DNA of 64,000 nucleotides from Belliella alkalica (GTDB lineage Bacteria; Bacteroidota; Bacteroidia; Cytophagales; Cyclobacteriaceae). The translations under genes were made by a program, and so were the position numbers. Below, piece by piece: positions 37,542-47,022 of this stretch (the first letter of the stretch is position 1; each line of letters starts with the position of its first letter). The DNA is taken from NCBI RefSeq assembly GCF_022549785.1, contig NZ_JAKZGO010000001.1, positions 124,001 through 188,000 on the forward strand. The letters run 5' to 3'. The notes below the pieces were generated by a model. That model was not told the DNA's origin, did not search any database, and was given only the letters and a program-made list of their open reading frames with translations.

Positions 37542-39179
37542 ATGAAAAAATTAAGCTATATATTTATAATTTCCCTTGGAATCTTTGCTATAACGTCTTG
37601 TGATATAGACAAATCCCCTTATGATTCCATCACTTCTGATGATCTTGCTCAATCAGAAACGAGTGCCATGAATGTGACCTTAGGTACTTACAGCAGAATG
37701 AAAGCTTGGACAGAAAACTGGCACAGGCTTTTCGAATACCCTGGAGATAATGTCGCTTTGAGTGGTACTACTTCTGATCCTTTATTCTTTACTTATAATT
37801 ACCAAAGAATCCCGAATGGAAGTAGAGCTGCTGGATTCTGGAGAAGTTCTTATCAAATAGCAGTATCAGCCAATCAGGTAATCGGCAATGTGGTAGAGGG
37901 AAGCTCAGAAAGCAACGATCAAATTTTAGCTGAAAACTACTATATCAGAGCATTGATGCACTTTACGATGGTAAACATCTTTGGAAGACCTTACAATCAA
38001 GGAGTAAACAATCCAGGTGTACCGTTAAAACTTGATGCAGAACCTTTGAATCATCCTACAAGATCTTCTGTAGGTGAAGTTTATGATCAGGTAGAAGCAG
38101 ATTTGCTAAAAGCAGCTGCATTGTTTACAGAGAGCAAATCGAATGTTTTTGCTTCAAAAGAAGCAGCTTGGGCATTATTATCAAGACTATATCTCTATAA
38201 AGAAGACAATCAAAAGGCTATTGAATACGCTGATTTAGTAATGAATTCAGGTAGATTTTCTTTAGTTCCTACTCAGACTTTAGGTGATTACCCAAAACTT
38301 TCACCTGAAAGCAACACCGAAACCATCTTTGCAGTGAAGTTTGTGAGAGATGTTGATTATGAGTCAAACGGCTGGTTTACAATCGGATCACTTTATGCCA
38401 ATATCCAAGGTGCAGGATGGGGTGAAATGTATGCGTCAAGACCATATTTGGAGCTTGTTAGAGAATTTCCTGAAGATCAAAGAAATAATTTCATCCTCCC
38501 ATTTGTGGTAAATGAAGCAGTGACTTGGGGATTTTATGTAAGAAATAACCTCAATTATGGATGGACACCTTTGACTCCTGTAGGAGATGGCTTTGAATAT
38601 ACTCACAATGGCACTACCAAAACAGTGGAAACATCCTTAAATGAAAGAGGTGGAATCAGCTATTTTATAGATACTGACGAAGGTCGAAAAAGAATCTTGA
38701 TCGACAAGCAATTGGATCTTAGAAACAATTTCCCTAAGTACTTTATCACAAAATGCTCTGGCCAAGATGATCAAGCACACTTATGGTCACCAGTAGTATC
38801 AAGACTTGCAGAGATGTATCTGAACAAAGCAGAAGCAGCAGCCAAATTGGGTCAAAATGCGGAAGCACTTGAATTGGTAAATGTAATCAGATCAAGAGCA
38901 GGTATTCCAGCCAATGGACTTTATACCATGGCTAACCTTGGTGGCAAATCTGTAATGGATGTGGTAATGGAAGAAAGAATGTTGGAATTGGCATGGGAAG
39001 GGCATAGAAAAATGGATGTTTTCAGAAACGGAAGAACCATGGACAGAAGATACCCTGGCACCCACTTAGTAGGAAACAATCCTAAAACTATGATTCAGCC
39101 AAATGACAATGCAATCATAGAATTTATTCCTGAAGCACAACTTCTTGTACATGAAGGATTGACACAAAATCCATCATAA
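37542..39179 (+). CDS. SusD/RagB-family nutrient-binding outer-membrane lipoprotein
   Basis: 545 aa. Lipobox ITSCDIDKS, followed by the SusD fold: an N-terminal TPR-like scaffold (AENYYIRALMHFTMVNIFGRPYNQG), the ligand-binding central region, and the closing block (RLAEMYLNKAEAAAKLG, VIRSRAGIP, VVMEERMLELAWEGHRKMDVFRNG). It caps the SusC channel at the surface and selects glycans. It is cotranscribed with susC and followed by a strong terminator. Confidence 0.95.
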   Translation: MKKLSYIFIISLGIFAITSCDIDKSPYDSITSDDLAQSETSAMNVTLGTYSRMKAWTENWHRLFEYPGDNVALSGTTSDPLFFTYNYQRIPNGSRAAGFWRSSYQIAVSANQVIGNVVEGSSESNDQILAENYYIRALMHFTMVNIFGRPYNQGVNNPGVPLKLDAEPLNHPTRSSVGEVYDQVEADLLKAAALFTESKSNVFASKEAAWALLSRLYLYKEDNQKAIEYADLVMNSGRFSLVPTQTLGDYPKLSPESNTETIFAVKFVRDVDYESNGWFTIGSLYANIQGAGWGEMYASRPYLELVREFPEDQRNNFILPFVVNEAVTWGFYVRNNLNYGWTPLTPVGDGFEYTHNGTTKTVETSLNERGGISYFIDTDEGRKRILIDKQLDLRNNFPKYFITKCSGQDDQAHLWSPVVSRLAEMYLNKAEAAAKLGQNAEALELVNVIRSRAGIPANGLYTMANLGGKSVMDVVMEERMLELAWEGHRKMDVFRNGRTMDRRYPGTHLVGNNPKTMIQPNDNAIIEFIPEAQLLVHEGLTQNPS

Positions 39180-39187
39180 ATCAAATT
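39121..39187 (+). terminator. terminator after susD
   Basis: Perfect stem TGGTCTAGAG / CTCTAGACCA at 39187-39114 numbering of the gap (arms 39187-39196 and 39205-39214), loop ACATTAAT, then TTTTTTT to 39221. It should stop most susCD transcripts before the next gene. Confidence 0.8.
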
Positions 39188-39298
39188 GGTCTAGAGACAT
39201 TAATCTCTAGACCATTTTTTTACCCAAAAATCAAAATTTGAGGAAATATCCAAAAAAATCGATTTTAACAATCGAAACCCTTGGAATAATTAAATTGA

Positions 39299-39344
39299 TT
39301 GGTCGGTGAGGACACCGATCAAGGCAATGAAGGACACCGACCAA
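39299..39344. repeat. hairpin with internal direct repeat between susD and the next gene
   Basis: Inverted arms TTGGTCGGTG (39299-39308) and CACCGACCAA (39335-39344). Inside, AGGACACCGATCAAGG repeats almost exactly as AGGACACCGACCAAGG. It lies in the leader of the DUF3472-type lipoprotein gene, 39 bp before its ATG. Confidence 0.55.
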
Positions 39345-39382
39345 GGTGATAAAATAATTTTCTCAACATTAATTATATAATC

Positions 39383-41149
39383 ATGCAAAAAAATATGCAA
39401 TTATTCTTAATGCTTCTCCTTGCTTTTTCTTCTTGCAAAGATCCAGAAGACAATGTACCTGTGGATAATAATTATGACAATGAAATCACGATTCCCCTAG
39501 GAGGAAACACTTATCAAGTATCGGGCTCAGTTTCTGAACCTATCAACCAAAACGGGATTTCAAACTGGACTGACAACAATACTGTTTACAATGTTTTTGT
39601 AAAAACAACCGGTGCACAATCTATAGGTGTGATTCTCAATATCGAAAACCAACCTGATCAAGCTACCATCAAAGTCAAAATTGGGGAAAATGAAAAAGAA
39701 GTAACCATTGAAGACAATGCTTCTGGAGAAATCAAAGTTGGAGATTTTGAATTTAAGCAAGGATATGAAAAAATTGAATTGATTGGTATTTCAAAAACCG
39801 GGGATAATTTCGCTAAAATCAAAGATATTATTTTAGAACATTCAGGTGATATCAATGCTGAATTTGTCAAAAACAATGATGACAACAATTTTTACTGGGG
39901 AAGACGTGGCCCTTCTGTTCATTTGGGATATCAAGTTCCTGAAGGCAAAGATTACCAATGGTTTTACAATGAAATGACAATTCCAGAAGGTGAAGATCCT
40001 TTGGGTTCATATTTCATGGCAAATGGATTCGCTGAAGGATATTTTGGGATTCAGGTCAATTCCGAAACGGAAAGAAGGGTATTGTTTTCAGTTTGGAGCC
40101 CTTTTGTCACAGACAATCCAAATGATATTCCTGAGGATGAAAGAATAATTGTTCTCAAAAAAGGTGAAGAAGTTTATACTGGTGAATTTGGCAATGAAGG
40201 ATCAGGAGGTCAGAGTTATTTGAGATTCAATTGGGTAGCTGGCAACACTTATAAATTCATCAATTCTGTGGAACCTGATGGAAATGGAAATACGATCTAT
40301 ACAGGTTATTTCTATGCACCAGAGGTAGGCGAATGGCAAATCATCTCAAGTTTCAAAAGACCGAAAACCGATACTTGGTATAAAAGACCGCATTCGTTTT
40401 TGGAGAATTTCAACCAAAACTACGGACACCTTGGCAGAAAAGTACATTACGACAATCAATGGTTTAGATCTACAGATGGAGACTGGACAGAGTTGACCGA
40501 AGCTAGATTTACAGGTGATGCCATTGCTACTATTGGTTTCAGAATGGATTATGCAGGCGGATCCGATGACGGGAAATTCTACCTTCAAAACTGTGGATTC
40601 TTTGACCAAAACACAACCTTAAACAGCATGCACTCTAGATCTGCCAATAATCAGACTCCACAAATTGACTTTGAATTCTTGGAGACACTTGGAGTAGAAG
40701 TAACAGCACCAGAAGAAATTGATGAAGCGGATAAAACCAATTGGACAATTGTGGATTTCAGTTCTGAAGAGACATCAGGTGAAGGAGATACAGGAAGAGC
40801 AAATGATGTGATTGACGGGGATCTGACCACTTATTGGCATAGCAGATGGTCATCTAATGCGGCATCATATACACATCATTTCACAGTAGACATGTCAGAA
40901 AGTATGGAAGTCGAGGGATTTGTGATCTCACAGAGAAATGGCTCGAGGAAAATCAAAGATTTCAAGATCTATGTAAGCCAAGACAATGAAAACTGGACAA
41001 CGTTGGTTGATAGCCAATTGCTCAATGATGCGTCCCAGCAAGTGAAGAATCTCGATGAAAAGACAACTTTCAGGTACTTCAAATTTGAAGGTTTGAATGC
41101 ACATGATGGACAGCAATTTGGTGCTCTTGCCGAAATTGGGGTTTATTAA
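39383..41149 (+). CDS. surface lipoprotein with DUF5077/DUF3472-like region and C-terminal discoidin domain
   Basis: 588 aa. Lipobox LLAFSSCKD. Residues about 30-155 resemble the DUF5077 beta domain, about 165-430 the DUF3472 region (FYWGRRGPSVHLGYQVPEGKDYQWFYNEMTIP), and about 447-588 a discoidin/CBM32-like domain. The last segment shares long blocks with the metalloprotease at 32496 (IVDFSSEETSGEG, DVIDGD, NAASY, HHFTVDMSE, QRNG), so the two genes share a binding module. A surface glycan-binding or processing role is likely; catalytic activity is unproven. Confidence 0.75.
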   Translation: MQKNMQLFLMLLLAFSSCKDPEDNVPVDNNYDNEITIPLGGNTYQVSGSVSEPINQNGISNWTDNNTVYNVFVKTTGAQSIGVILNIENQPDQATIKVKIGENEKEVTIEDNASGEIKVGDFEFKQGYEKIELIGISKTGDNFAKIKDIILEHSGDINAEFVKNNDDNNFYWGRRGPSVHLGYQVPEGKDYQWFYNEMTIPEGEDPLGSYFMANGFAEGYFGIQVNSETERRVLFSVWSPFVTDNPNDIPEDERIIVLKKGEEVYTGEFGNEGSGGQSYLRFNWVAGNTYKFINSVEPDGNGNTIYTGYFYAPEVGEWQIISSFKRPKTDTWYKRPHSFLENFNQNYGHLGRKVHYDNQWFRSTDGDWTELTEARFTGDAIATIGFRMDYAGGSDDGKFYLQNCGFFDQNTTLNSMHSRSANNQTPQIDFEFLETLGVEVTAPEEIDEADKTNWTIVDFSSEETSGEGDTGRANDVIDGDLTTYWHSRWSSNAASYTHHFTVDMSESMEVEGFVISQRNGSRKIKDFKIYVSQDNENWTTLVDSQLLNDASQQVKNLDEKTTFRYFKFEGLNAHDGQQFGALAEIGVY

Positions 41150-41166
41150 TCAATAGCCATAAAAAA

Positions 41167-41201
41167 AATTGGGCTTTAAGGTTGTACTTAAAGCTCAATT
41201 T
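41167..41201. terminator. bidirectional terminator
   Basis: AAATTGGGCTTTAAG / CTTAAAGCTCAATTT with a GTTGTA loop, one wobble, A-rich on one side and T-rich on the other. It separates the convergent DUF3472-type and FG-GAP genes. Confidence 0.7.
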
Positions 41202-44200
41202 ACTTTTCAACACCTAGTATTCTTAAAGGACCATTATTTTGGATAATTAGAAACATTTCATTTCCATCTTTTCTCTTTAATCTTTTAATAGCTCTTACAT
41301 CACCACGAATATCAATGTTAGCAATTGATTCTGGTAAATGTAGAATCTGATTATCTTTTTTCCTTAGCAATACACCAGTACCGGCATTCATTGCTCCTAA
41401 TTCAACCATAAACGGATACAAATTTCCAACAAGTAAAAAATCAAGAGTGCCAGTGTTTAATTGTACTATCCCAGTTACAGGAGCCATTTGAGCTTCTAAA
41501 GGCAATGTTATTTCTTCATAGCCTTTATCATCACTAATAAGCATTATTGATTCTAACCTCTCTAAAATTTTAAAATTTGAATTTTCAAGTTGAGCACCGA
41601 AAATATCAGGGATTGTAGCTTCTGCATAATCCGCATATTTAACAAACTTCTTTTTTAAATGAACAATCTGGCTTATCAGGACATCTCTAGAATATATTGG
41701 AAATAGTTCTCCCTTTATATTATTTGTCATAAATGAAAGTATGTTGCCAGAATTATTGAAGTCACCAATGAATAATTTAATTGGGGCTTCAATTGAGGCT
41801 TTTAGCTGATTATTAGTACCTAAATTACCCAAAATCAAATCAGGCTTACCATCTAGGTTCAAATCTGTAATCATCAAACTCTGCCAAAAACCATTACCTG
41901 ACCTTAATCCAAGGTCTAGACTCACCTCTTCTGTTTGTTCAGCTCCAAGCTTCCAAACTTGAATCCCCATAAACTCCCCAGTCAAGACAAGCTCCTTGCT
42001 ACCATCACCATCCATATCATACCAATCCCCAGCTGTAATCATACCTGCATTTCTCAGTTCCTTCGGCGTAACATCCTTAAATATCACTTCATTTATTGTA
42101 CTTTCATTTTTCAACAAAAAACTCCAAGGACTTAGTCCATACTGATCAGGAACTGACCTACCTCCTATGAATAAATCAACTTTACCATCTCCATCAAAAT
42201 CATTTGCAAGTACTAGTCCATTATTTCCAGTCAGATCAGGTAATGCATTTTCTGCTTTTTCAAAAACCCCCTTCCCTTTATTAATATATAGCCTATCCTG
42301 AAGTGATGGAAAATACAAGCTAAACTCTGTCCCTCCGCTACTTACATATAGATCAAGTAAACCATCACCATTTGCGTCAAAAAAGACAGCTCCAGTATCT
42401 TTAAAATCTGAATCCAAAATCCATGGACCTCTCTTCACTTCGTTAAAAGATCCAATTTCTGTACTCAGATAGAGTGCACCTGATTGACCTGTAGATCCAC
42501 CAATATAAAAATCATCAAACCCGTCTCCATTTACATCTCCAACAGCTACTGCAGGGGATACTTTGGAATGTTGAAAAAATGATAAGGGATTTACTTTAAA
42601 ATCTACAAAACTGTTTTCATTATGCACAAAAGAAACTCCCAAAGAAGCTGTCAAATCTTTCATCTTAACACCCTGCGTTTTCTCAACTTTTTTATCCCAA
42701 AATTCCCTTTGGACTTTTGTCTGATCTAAATAATGGGTTTTATTGATTTCAAGATTGTTGATTTCTGTGACTTGCCTGTCAGGCCAAACAACTTCTGCTT
42801 TAATTACCTCTGTGGCTTTACCAATTCCAAAATGCAACACTGCATCCGTTGTAGATTGATACCCTCTGACTGGGTACAATTCCTGAATTTGTATTGATTG
42901 GTCAGGTAAAGTGATTTTTATCTTAGTTCCGATTGCTTGAGAATTTTTTCCTAAACCCAGTAGTTTAAATTTCACATAATTATTCCCAGTCTTGTCTTTG
43001 GATTTATTTCGAAAAATCGAAGCTTTTTCATTTATATTATTAATGACTAAATCCATATTTCCATCTCCATCCAAATCTGCATAAGCCATTCCATTTGAGA
43101 TTCTTGGTGTATCAAATCCAAATTTTTTTGATTCATTTGAAAATGTCAAATTGCCATTATTAATAAATAGATAATTCCCAATTTTAGTACTAGGTATTTG
43201 CTTTACTAATGACAACAAATCAGGCTCTTGTCCTTTAGATCTAGCTTGTTTTGCCGCATCCGAATAAGTATAATTCAAAAAGTCTTTGTTGGTAAAATCT
43301 CTCAAAAAACCATTGGTAATAACTAAATCTTTGAAACCATCATTATCCATATCAACAAACAAACCTGACCAACTCCAATCTGTATTTGACACTCCTGAAA
43401 GCTGACCTATTTCTTGAAATACCAAATCACCATTTCGATCTAGACCTCTATTCAGCTGTAGAGTATTCCGCATGTACTGATGGTGATATCCACTATCAAT
43501 CAATGCTTGATAAAAATCAAATTCATCTCCTCCTTTAAGCAGTTTCTGTCTCTTATTGTCTTCAGGTAGCATGTCTAGAGTAAATATGTCTATTAAACCG
43601 TCATTATTGAAATCTGCAAGGTCTCCTCCCATAGAAAACTTGGATTGATGAGTCATAGCTTTCTTTGATACCTCTTCAAAAGTTCCATCAGCTTTATTGA
43701 TGTATAAAAAATCCTGCTCGTTATAATCATTGGTAACAAAAATATCAGGCCAACCATCGTTATTTATGTCAGAAATCAAAACAGCTAAGCCGAAGTTAAG
43801 CCCGTTTCCGATGATTCCAGCCTCTTCACTTATATTGGTAAATTTCCCATTATCATTTCTATATAATTGATTTCCATAATATGGATGTCTAAATGACCTC
43901 AATTTTGAAGTTTGGCTTAATGGGTTATAAAAGTTTTTCCCGTGATTCAACAAAAACATGTCTAAATCTCCATCACCATCATAATCAAAAAATGCTGCCA
44001 TAGTACTAAATGTTCCTATTGCATCCAGTCCATATTCTTTGCTTTTTTCTGTGAATGTCAAATCACCATTGTTGATATATAATTCATTTCTCCTGGAGTA
44101 TTCGTCACCAGGTCCAGAGTAGCATAAATATATATCTAAATTCCCATCTCCATCAATATCAATTAGACTAACTCCAGTCGCAAAGTTTTTTCTTCCTTGT

Positions 44201-44523
44201 AGTCCTGTCTGAGAAGTAATATCCTCAAATTCAAAATTTCCTTGATTAAGGTAAACTTTATTTTCACTTAAATTTCCTATGAAAATCAAATCAGGAAGTC
44301 CATCATTATTTAAATCACCTGAGGCCACTCCACCTCCGTTATATAAATATTCATATGAAAGAATATTTAAACTGTCATTTTCATTTATAATATTTTGAAA
44401 ATGAATTCCAGACTTTTCTGGTGATACTCCTTCCAAGTATTCATTAACCATTTTCTCTTTAAATTCACATGAAAATGATATACAACAAATAACAAAATAG
44501 ACTAAAATCCCTCTTATCTTCAT
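41200..44523 (-). CDS. FG-GAP/VCBS-repeat lipoprotein with ASPIC/UnbV domain (CRTAC1-like)
   Basis: 1107 aa. Lipoprotein signal (ILVYFVICCISFSC). Many FG-GAP beta-propeller repeats have calcium-loop motifs such as DLNNDGLPDLIF, DIDGDGNLDIYL, DYDGDGDLDMFL and DVNGDGFDDFYI. An ASPIC/UnbV domain (about 515-590; TKIKITLPDQSIQIQELYPVRGYQSTTDAVLHFGIG) separates two propeller regions. Such proteins are common beside SusCD pairs in Cytophagales and are probably surface adhesins or glycan-binding proteins. A small hairpin separates it from the upstream GH109-like gene, so it may have reduced or separate expression. Confidence 0.9.
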   Translation of the reverse strand: MKIRGILVYFVICCISFSCEFKEKMVNEYLEGVSPEKSGIHFQNIINENDSLNILSYEYLYNGGGVASGDLNNDGLPDLIFIGNLSENKVYLNQGNFEFEDITSQTGLQGRKNFATGVSLIDIDGDGNLDIYLCYSGPGDEYSRRNELYINNGDLTFTEKSKEYGLDAIGTFSTMAAFFDYDGDGDLDMFLLNHGKNFYNPLSQTSKLRSFRHPYYGNQLYRNDNGKFTNISEEAGIIGNGLNFGLAVLISDINNDGWPDIFVTNDYNEQDFLYINKADGTFEEVSKKAMTHQSKFSMGGDLADFNNDGLIDIFTLDMLPEDNKRQKLLKGGDEFDFYQALIDSGYHHQYMRNTLQLNRGLDRNGDLVFQEIGQLSGVSNTDWSWSGLFVDMDNDGFKDLVITNGFLRDFTNKDFLNYTYSDAAKQARSKGQEPDLLSLVKQIPSTKIGNYLFINNGNLTFSNESKKFGFDTPRISNGMAYADLDGDGNMDLVINNINEKASIFRNKSKDKTGNNYVKFKLLGLGKNSQAIGTKIKITLPDQSIQIQELYPVRGYQSTTDAVLHFGIGKATEVIKAEVVWPDRQVTEINNLEINKTHYLDQTKVQREFWDKKVEKTQGVKMKDLTASLGVSFVHNENSFVDFKVNPLSFFQHSKVSPAVAVGDVNGDGFDDFYIGGSTGQSGALYLSTEIGSFNEVKRGPWILDSDFKDTGAVFFDANGDGLLDLYVSSGGTEFSLYFPSLQDRLYINKGKGVFEKAENALPDLTGNNGLVLANDFDGDGKVDLFIGGRSVPDQYGLSPWSFLLKNESTINEVIFKDVTPKELRNAGMITAGDWYDMDGDGSKELVLTGEFMGIQVWKLGAEQTEEVSLDLGLRSGNGFWQSLMITDLNLDGKPDLILGNLGTNNQLKASIEAPIKLFIGDFNNSGNILSFMTNNIKGELFPIYSRDVLISQIVHLKKKFVKYADYAEATIPDIFGAQLENSNFKILERLESIMLISDDKGYEEITLPLEAQMAPVTGIVQLNTGTLDFLLVGNLYPFMVELGAMNAGTGVLLRKKDNQILHLPESIANIDIRGDVRAIKRLKRKDGNEMFLIIQNNGPLRILGVEK

Positions 44524-44545
44524 TCAAATCAATTGATTAAATAAA

Positions 44546-44580
44546 CATAAAAACACCGAGATACCCCGGTGCCTTTTTTC
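44546..44580. terminator. hairpin between the GH109-like and FG-GAP genes
   Basis: CACCG / CGGTG stem (44554-44558 and 44567-44571) flanked by A-rich and T-rich runs. On the minus strand TTTTT follows it. It is a moderate intrinsic terminator or attenuator. Confidence 0.5.
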
Positions 44581-44614
44581 AACTAAACTAATTAACCCTA
44601 TTAATAAATCATAT

Positions 44615-46024
44615 TTACACAATTACTTTTGTGGTACCACCTCCGTTGAGCGTGATATCCAAAGGCTTATTGGTTTTCCATGAACCACTGGTGAAGTCAG
44701 GTACATCGATAGAATTGGATCTATGGGCTACAGACCACTCACTCAAAGGTGAAAGGGCCGACCATGATGCTGCATCATAGACATCTTGATCCAGTGGAAG
44801 TCCATTCCTTAGGCAATCGACCAATCTCCACTCCATCATGAAATCCATTCCTCCATGACCGCCAATAGTTTTGGCCAACTCCCCTACTTTCTTCACAATC
44901 TCCGGAGTGTATTTTTCCTGTAAAACTTTCATTTCATCATCTTTGATCCATCCATGACCACTGGATATTTTCTGCATTGGATATTTCTGGGCAAAGGCCT
45001 TTGTACCACTCAATGCATGAAGCCTAGAATATGGCCTAGGTGAAGTCACATCATGTTGGATCATCATAGATTTGCCATGTTTGGTCTTTACAATAGTAGT
45101 GTTGATGTTTCCACCAAATTTCTTTTCTACAAATGAGGCATAAAAATTATCCTTCTCGGCAAGTTCTCTCGCTTTGTCAGCCATGTGGAAATCTGCTGAA
45201 GACAAAGATGTCAAGTAATCCATTTGGTCCCCTCTGTTGATATCCAAAAGTTGAGCAATCGGGCCTAGGCCATGGGTTGCGTACAAGTTTCCATCTCTAT
45301 AATTTTCCTTCAATCTCCACATATCTTCATACGCATTTTTGGCAAAATTCAAATCCAATAGATCATGAATGTATGCTCCTTCTGCATGGAGAATATCACC
45401 AAAAAATCCATCTCTTGCCATATTTAAGGTCATCAGTTCAAAGAAATCATAGCAGCAATTTTCCAACATCATGCAATGCTTCTGGGTCTTTTCGGAAGTC
45501 TCTACGAGTTGCCAACATTCCTCTAAAGTCTTTGCCGCTGGAACTTCTACAGCTGCATGTTTTCCTGCCTCCATGGCATAGACAGCCATCGGAGTGTGCC
45601 AATCCCACGGAGTGGCGATATAGACCAAATCCAAATCATCACGATCCACCATCTTTTTCCATGCATAGGCACTTCCTGAATATTTCTCTGGTTTGTGGGC
45701 AGTATTTTCCAATGACTTGGCAATTTTGTCCACTTTCTCAGGTACTAGGTCACAAATAGCAACAATCTCTACTCCTTCTATTTTGCTCATTCTATTGACA
45801 GCACCTGGGCCTCGCATGCCAAGCCCAATGAAGCCAACTCTCACTTTGTCCAATTTGGGAGCTGCAAATCCACTCATGTTGAAATGTTGGATGCGTTTCC
45901 TTTTGATCATTTCTGGAAGCCTCTCCATTTCTTCGGCAGACTTAAAGCTGCTCATACCTGTTCCTATCAAACCCAATCCGGCCAATCCAGATAATTTGAG
46001 GAAGTCTCTTCTATTATTGCTCAT
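44615..46024 (-). CDS. GH109-like alpha-N-acetylgalactosaminidase (Gfo/Idh/MocA fold, Tat-exported)
   Basis: 469 aa from the ATG at 46024, which begins with a twin-arginine signal (SNNRRDFLKLSGLAGLGLIG); the frame is open to 46081. NAD-binding RVGFIGLGMRGPG is followed by blocks that I recognise from GH109: TPWDWHTPMAVYAMEAGKHA, EVPAAKTLEECWQLVE, KHCMMLENCCYD, THGLGPIAQLLDINRGD. GH109 enzymes use bound NAD in a redox-assisted cleavage of alpha-GalNAc from glycans. The AgaS/tagatose genes in the same operon fit release and use of GalNAc. A different glycan specificity is possible. Confidence 0.85.
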   Translation of the reverse strand: MSNNRRDFLKLSGLAGLGLIGTGMSSFKSAEEMERLPEMIKRKRIQHFNMSGFAAPKLDKVRVGFIGLGMRGPGAVNRMSKIEGVEIVAICDLVPEKVDKIAKSLENTAHKPEKYSGSAYAWKKMVDRDDLDLVYIATPWDWHTPMAVYAMEAGKHAAVEVPAAKTLEECWQLVETSEKTQKHCMMLENCCYDFFELMTLNMARDGFFGDILHAEGAYIHDLLDLNFAKNAYEDMWRLKENYRDGNLYATHGLGPIAQLLDINRGDQMDYLTSLSSADFHMADKARELAEKDNFYASFVEKKFGGNINTTIVKTKHGKSMMIQHDVTSPRPYSRLHALSGTKAFAQKYPMQKISSGHGWIKDDEMKVLQEKYTPEIVKKVGELAKTIGGHGGMDFMMEWRLVDCLRNGLPLDQDVYDAASWSALSPLSEWSVAHRSNSIDVPDFTSGSWKTNKPLDITLNGGGTTKVIV

Positions 46025-46046
46025 GGTTATTTTTGATATGGTTAAA

Positions 46047-47021
46047 TTAAAATTTGTACATTTTCCTTGCATTCTCGACAAAAAGCTTCCTGTTTACCTC
46101 CTCAGGAAGCTCCAAGCCAGTAAATTCCCCCTTGAATTCTGGTGCTGTCATTTTATTATTCGTAGTGAAATACTCCTGATGATATTCCCACAATGATTCG
46201 AATTTTTGAGCACATTGAATCTCGGTCAAAGAACCATTGTCTATCACATCCGAACCATAGATAATCCTATCCTGGTATTTGATGAAAAACTCCCTTACTT
46301 TCTCTCTGTCAACCATGCTTTGAAGCTGAACATGGCAAATTCTTTCTGCCAGATCAACATGGAAGTTGGGATACAAATCGAGCCTTTTGGCAACTTCATC
46401 GAGGTTCCATTCCATGCTTCCAAGATGTGCCCCAACAAAAACCAAATCATGGTGCTTTGCCAATACTCTATCTCTTGCTGCTATTTGGGCATCATGATTC
46501 GGGACTTTTGGATTCAAATACATGTGGTATTCTGGATGATGAGTGAAGTATTCCCTATCGGAATCTACTGTCATCTGATCCAGTGGCAGCCAGCAATTTT
46601 TGGGTTCGCCGATATGGCCTATCATTGGGACTTTTTGATCCGCCAAATACTTATAAATCGGATCTAATCTTTGATCATCTGCAAGTACATAGGTTCCGTC
46701 ACTTTCTTGCAAAGCCATTCCAAAATTTTTCCAGATTTTGATTGCTGTAGCACCATTGGAAATTGTTTTTTTGATTTGGTTTAGCGCTTTGTTGATCCAT
46801 TGATCCGAACCAAAGCCAGCTGATTCAAAAGATCCTATGTACCTCACCTGGTTAGGATATTTTTGCTTTAGTTCCAAGACTACAGCTTCCTGCTTTTCCA
46901 ATGATTCAAAGAATGGAATATCTGTATTGATGGACACAAATGCGGCTCCTTTCTCCAAGGCCTTTTCTAACTTTGCTTCGGAGTTGGTGTTCAAATGACA
47001 GTGTGCATCAATCAAATTCAT
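46047..47021 (-). CDS. amidohydrolase-2-type metal-dependent hydrolase
   Basis: 324-aa TIM-barrel hydrolase without a signal peptide. The metal-site candidates are HCH in IDAHCHLN, the histidine of MIGHIGEP, VGAHLGS and the aspartate in YGSDVID. It is embedded between the aldolase (1-nt gap) and the GH109-like gene. Members of this family act as lactonases, decarboxylases or deacylases. It does not look like NagA/AgaA, but it is the only hydrolase in the operon that could fill the deacetylase step; that is inference. Confidence 0.75.
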   Translation of the reverse strand: MNLIDAHCHLNTNSEAKLEKALEKGAAFVSINTDIPFFESLEKQEAVVLELKQKYPNQVRYIGSFESAGFGSDQWINKALNQIKKTISNGATAIKIWKNFGMALQESDGTYVLADDQRLDPIYKYLADQKVPMIGHIGEPKNCWLPLDQMTVDSDREYFTHHPEYHMYLNPKVPNHDAQIAARDRVLAKHHDLVFVGAHLGSMEWNLDEVAKRLDLYPNFHVDLAERICHVQLQSMVDREKVREFFIKYQDRIIYGSDVIDNGSLTEIQCAQKFESLWEYHQEYFTTNNKMTAPEFKGEFTGLELPEEVNRKLFVENARKMYKF

Positions 47022-47022
47022 C

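Noticed and set aside
45277-46196. Two long plus-strand frames opposite the GH109-like gene
   Set aside because: They are antisense to a well-supported gene and show no protein family features.
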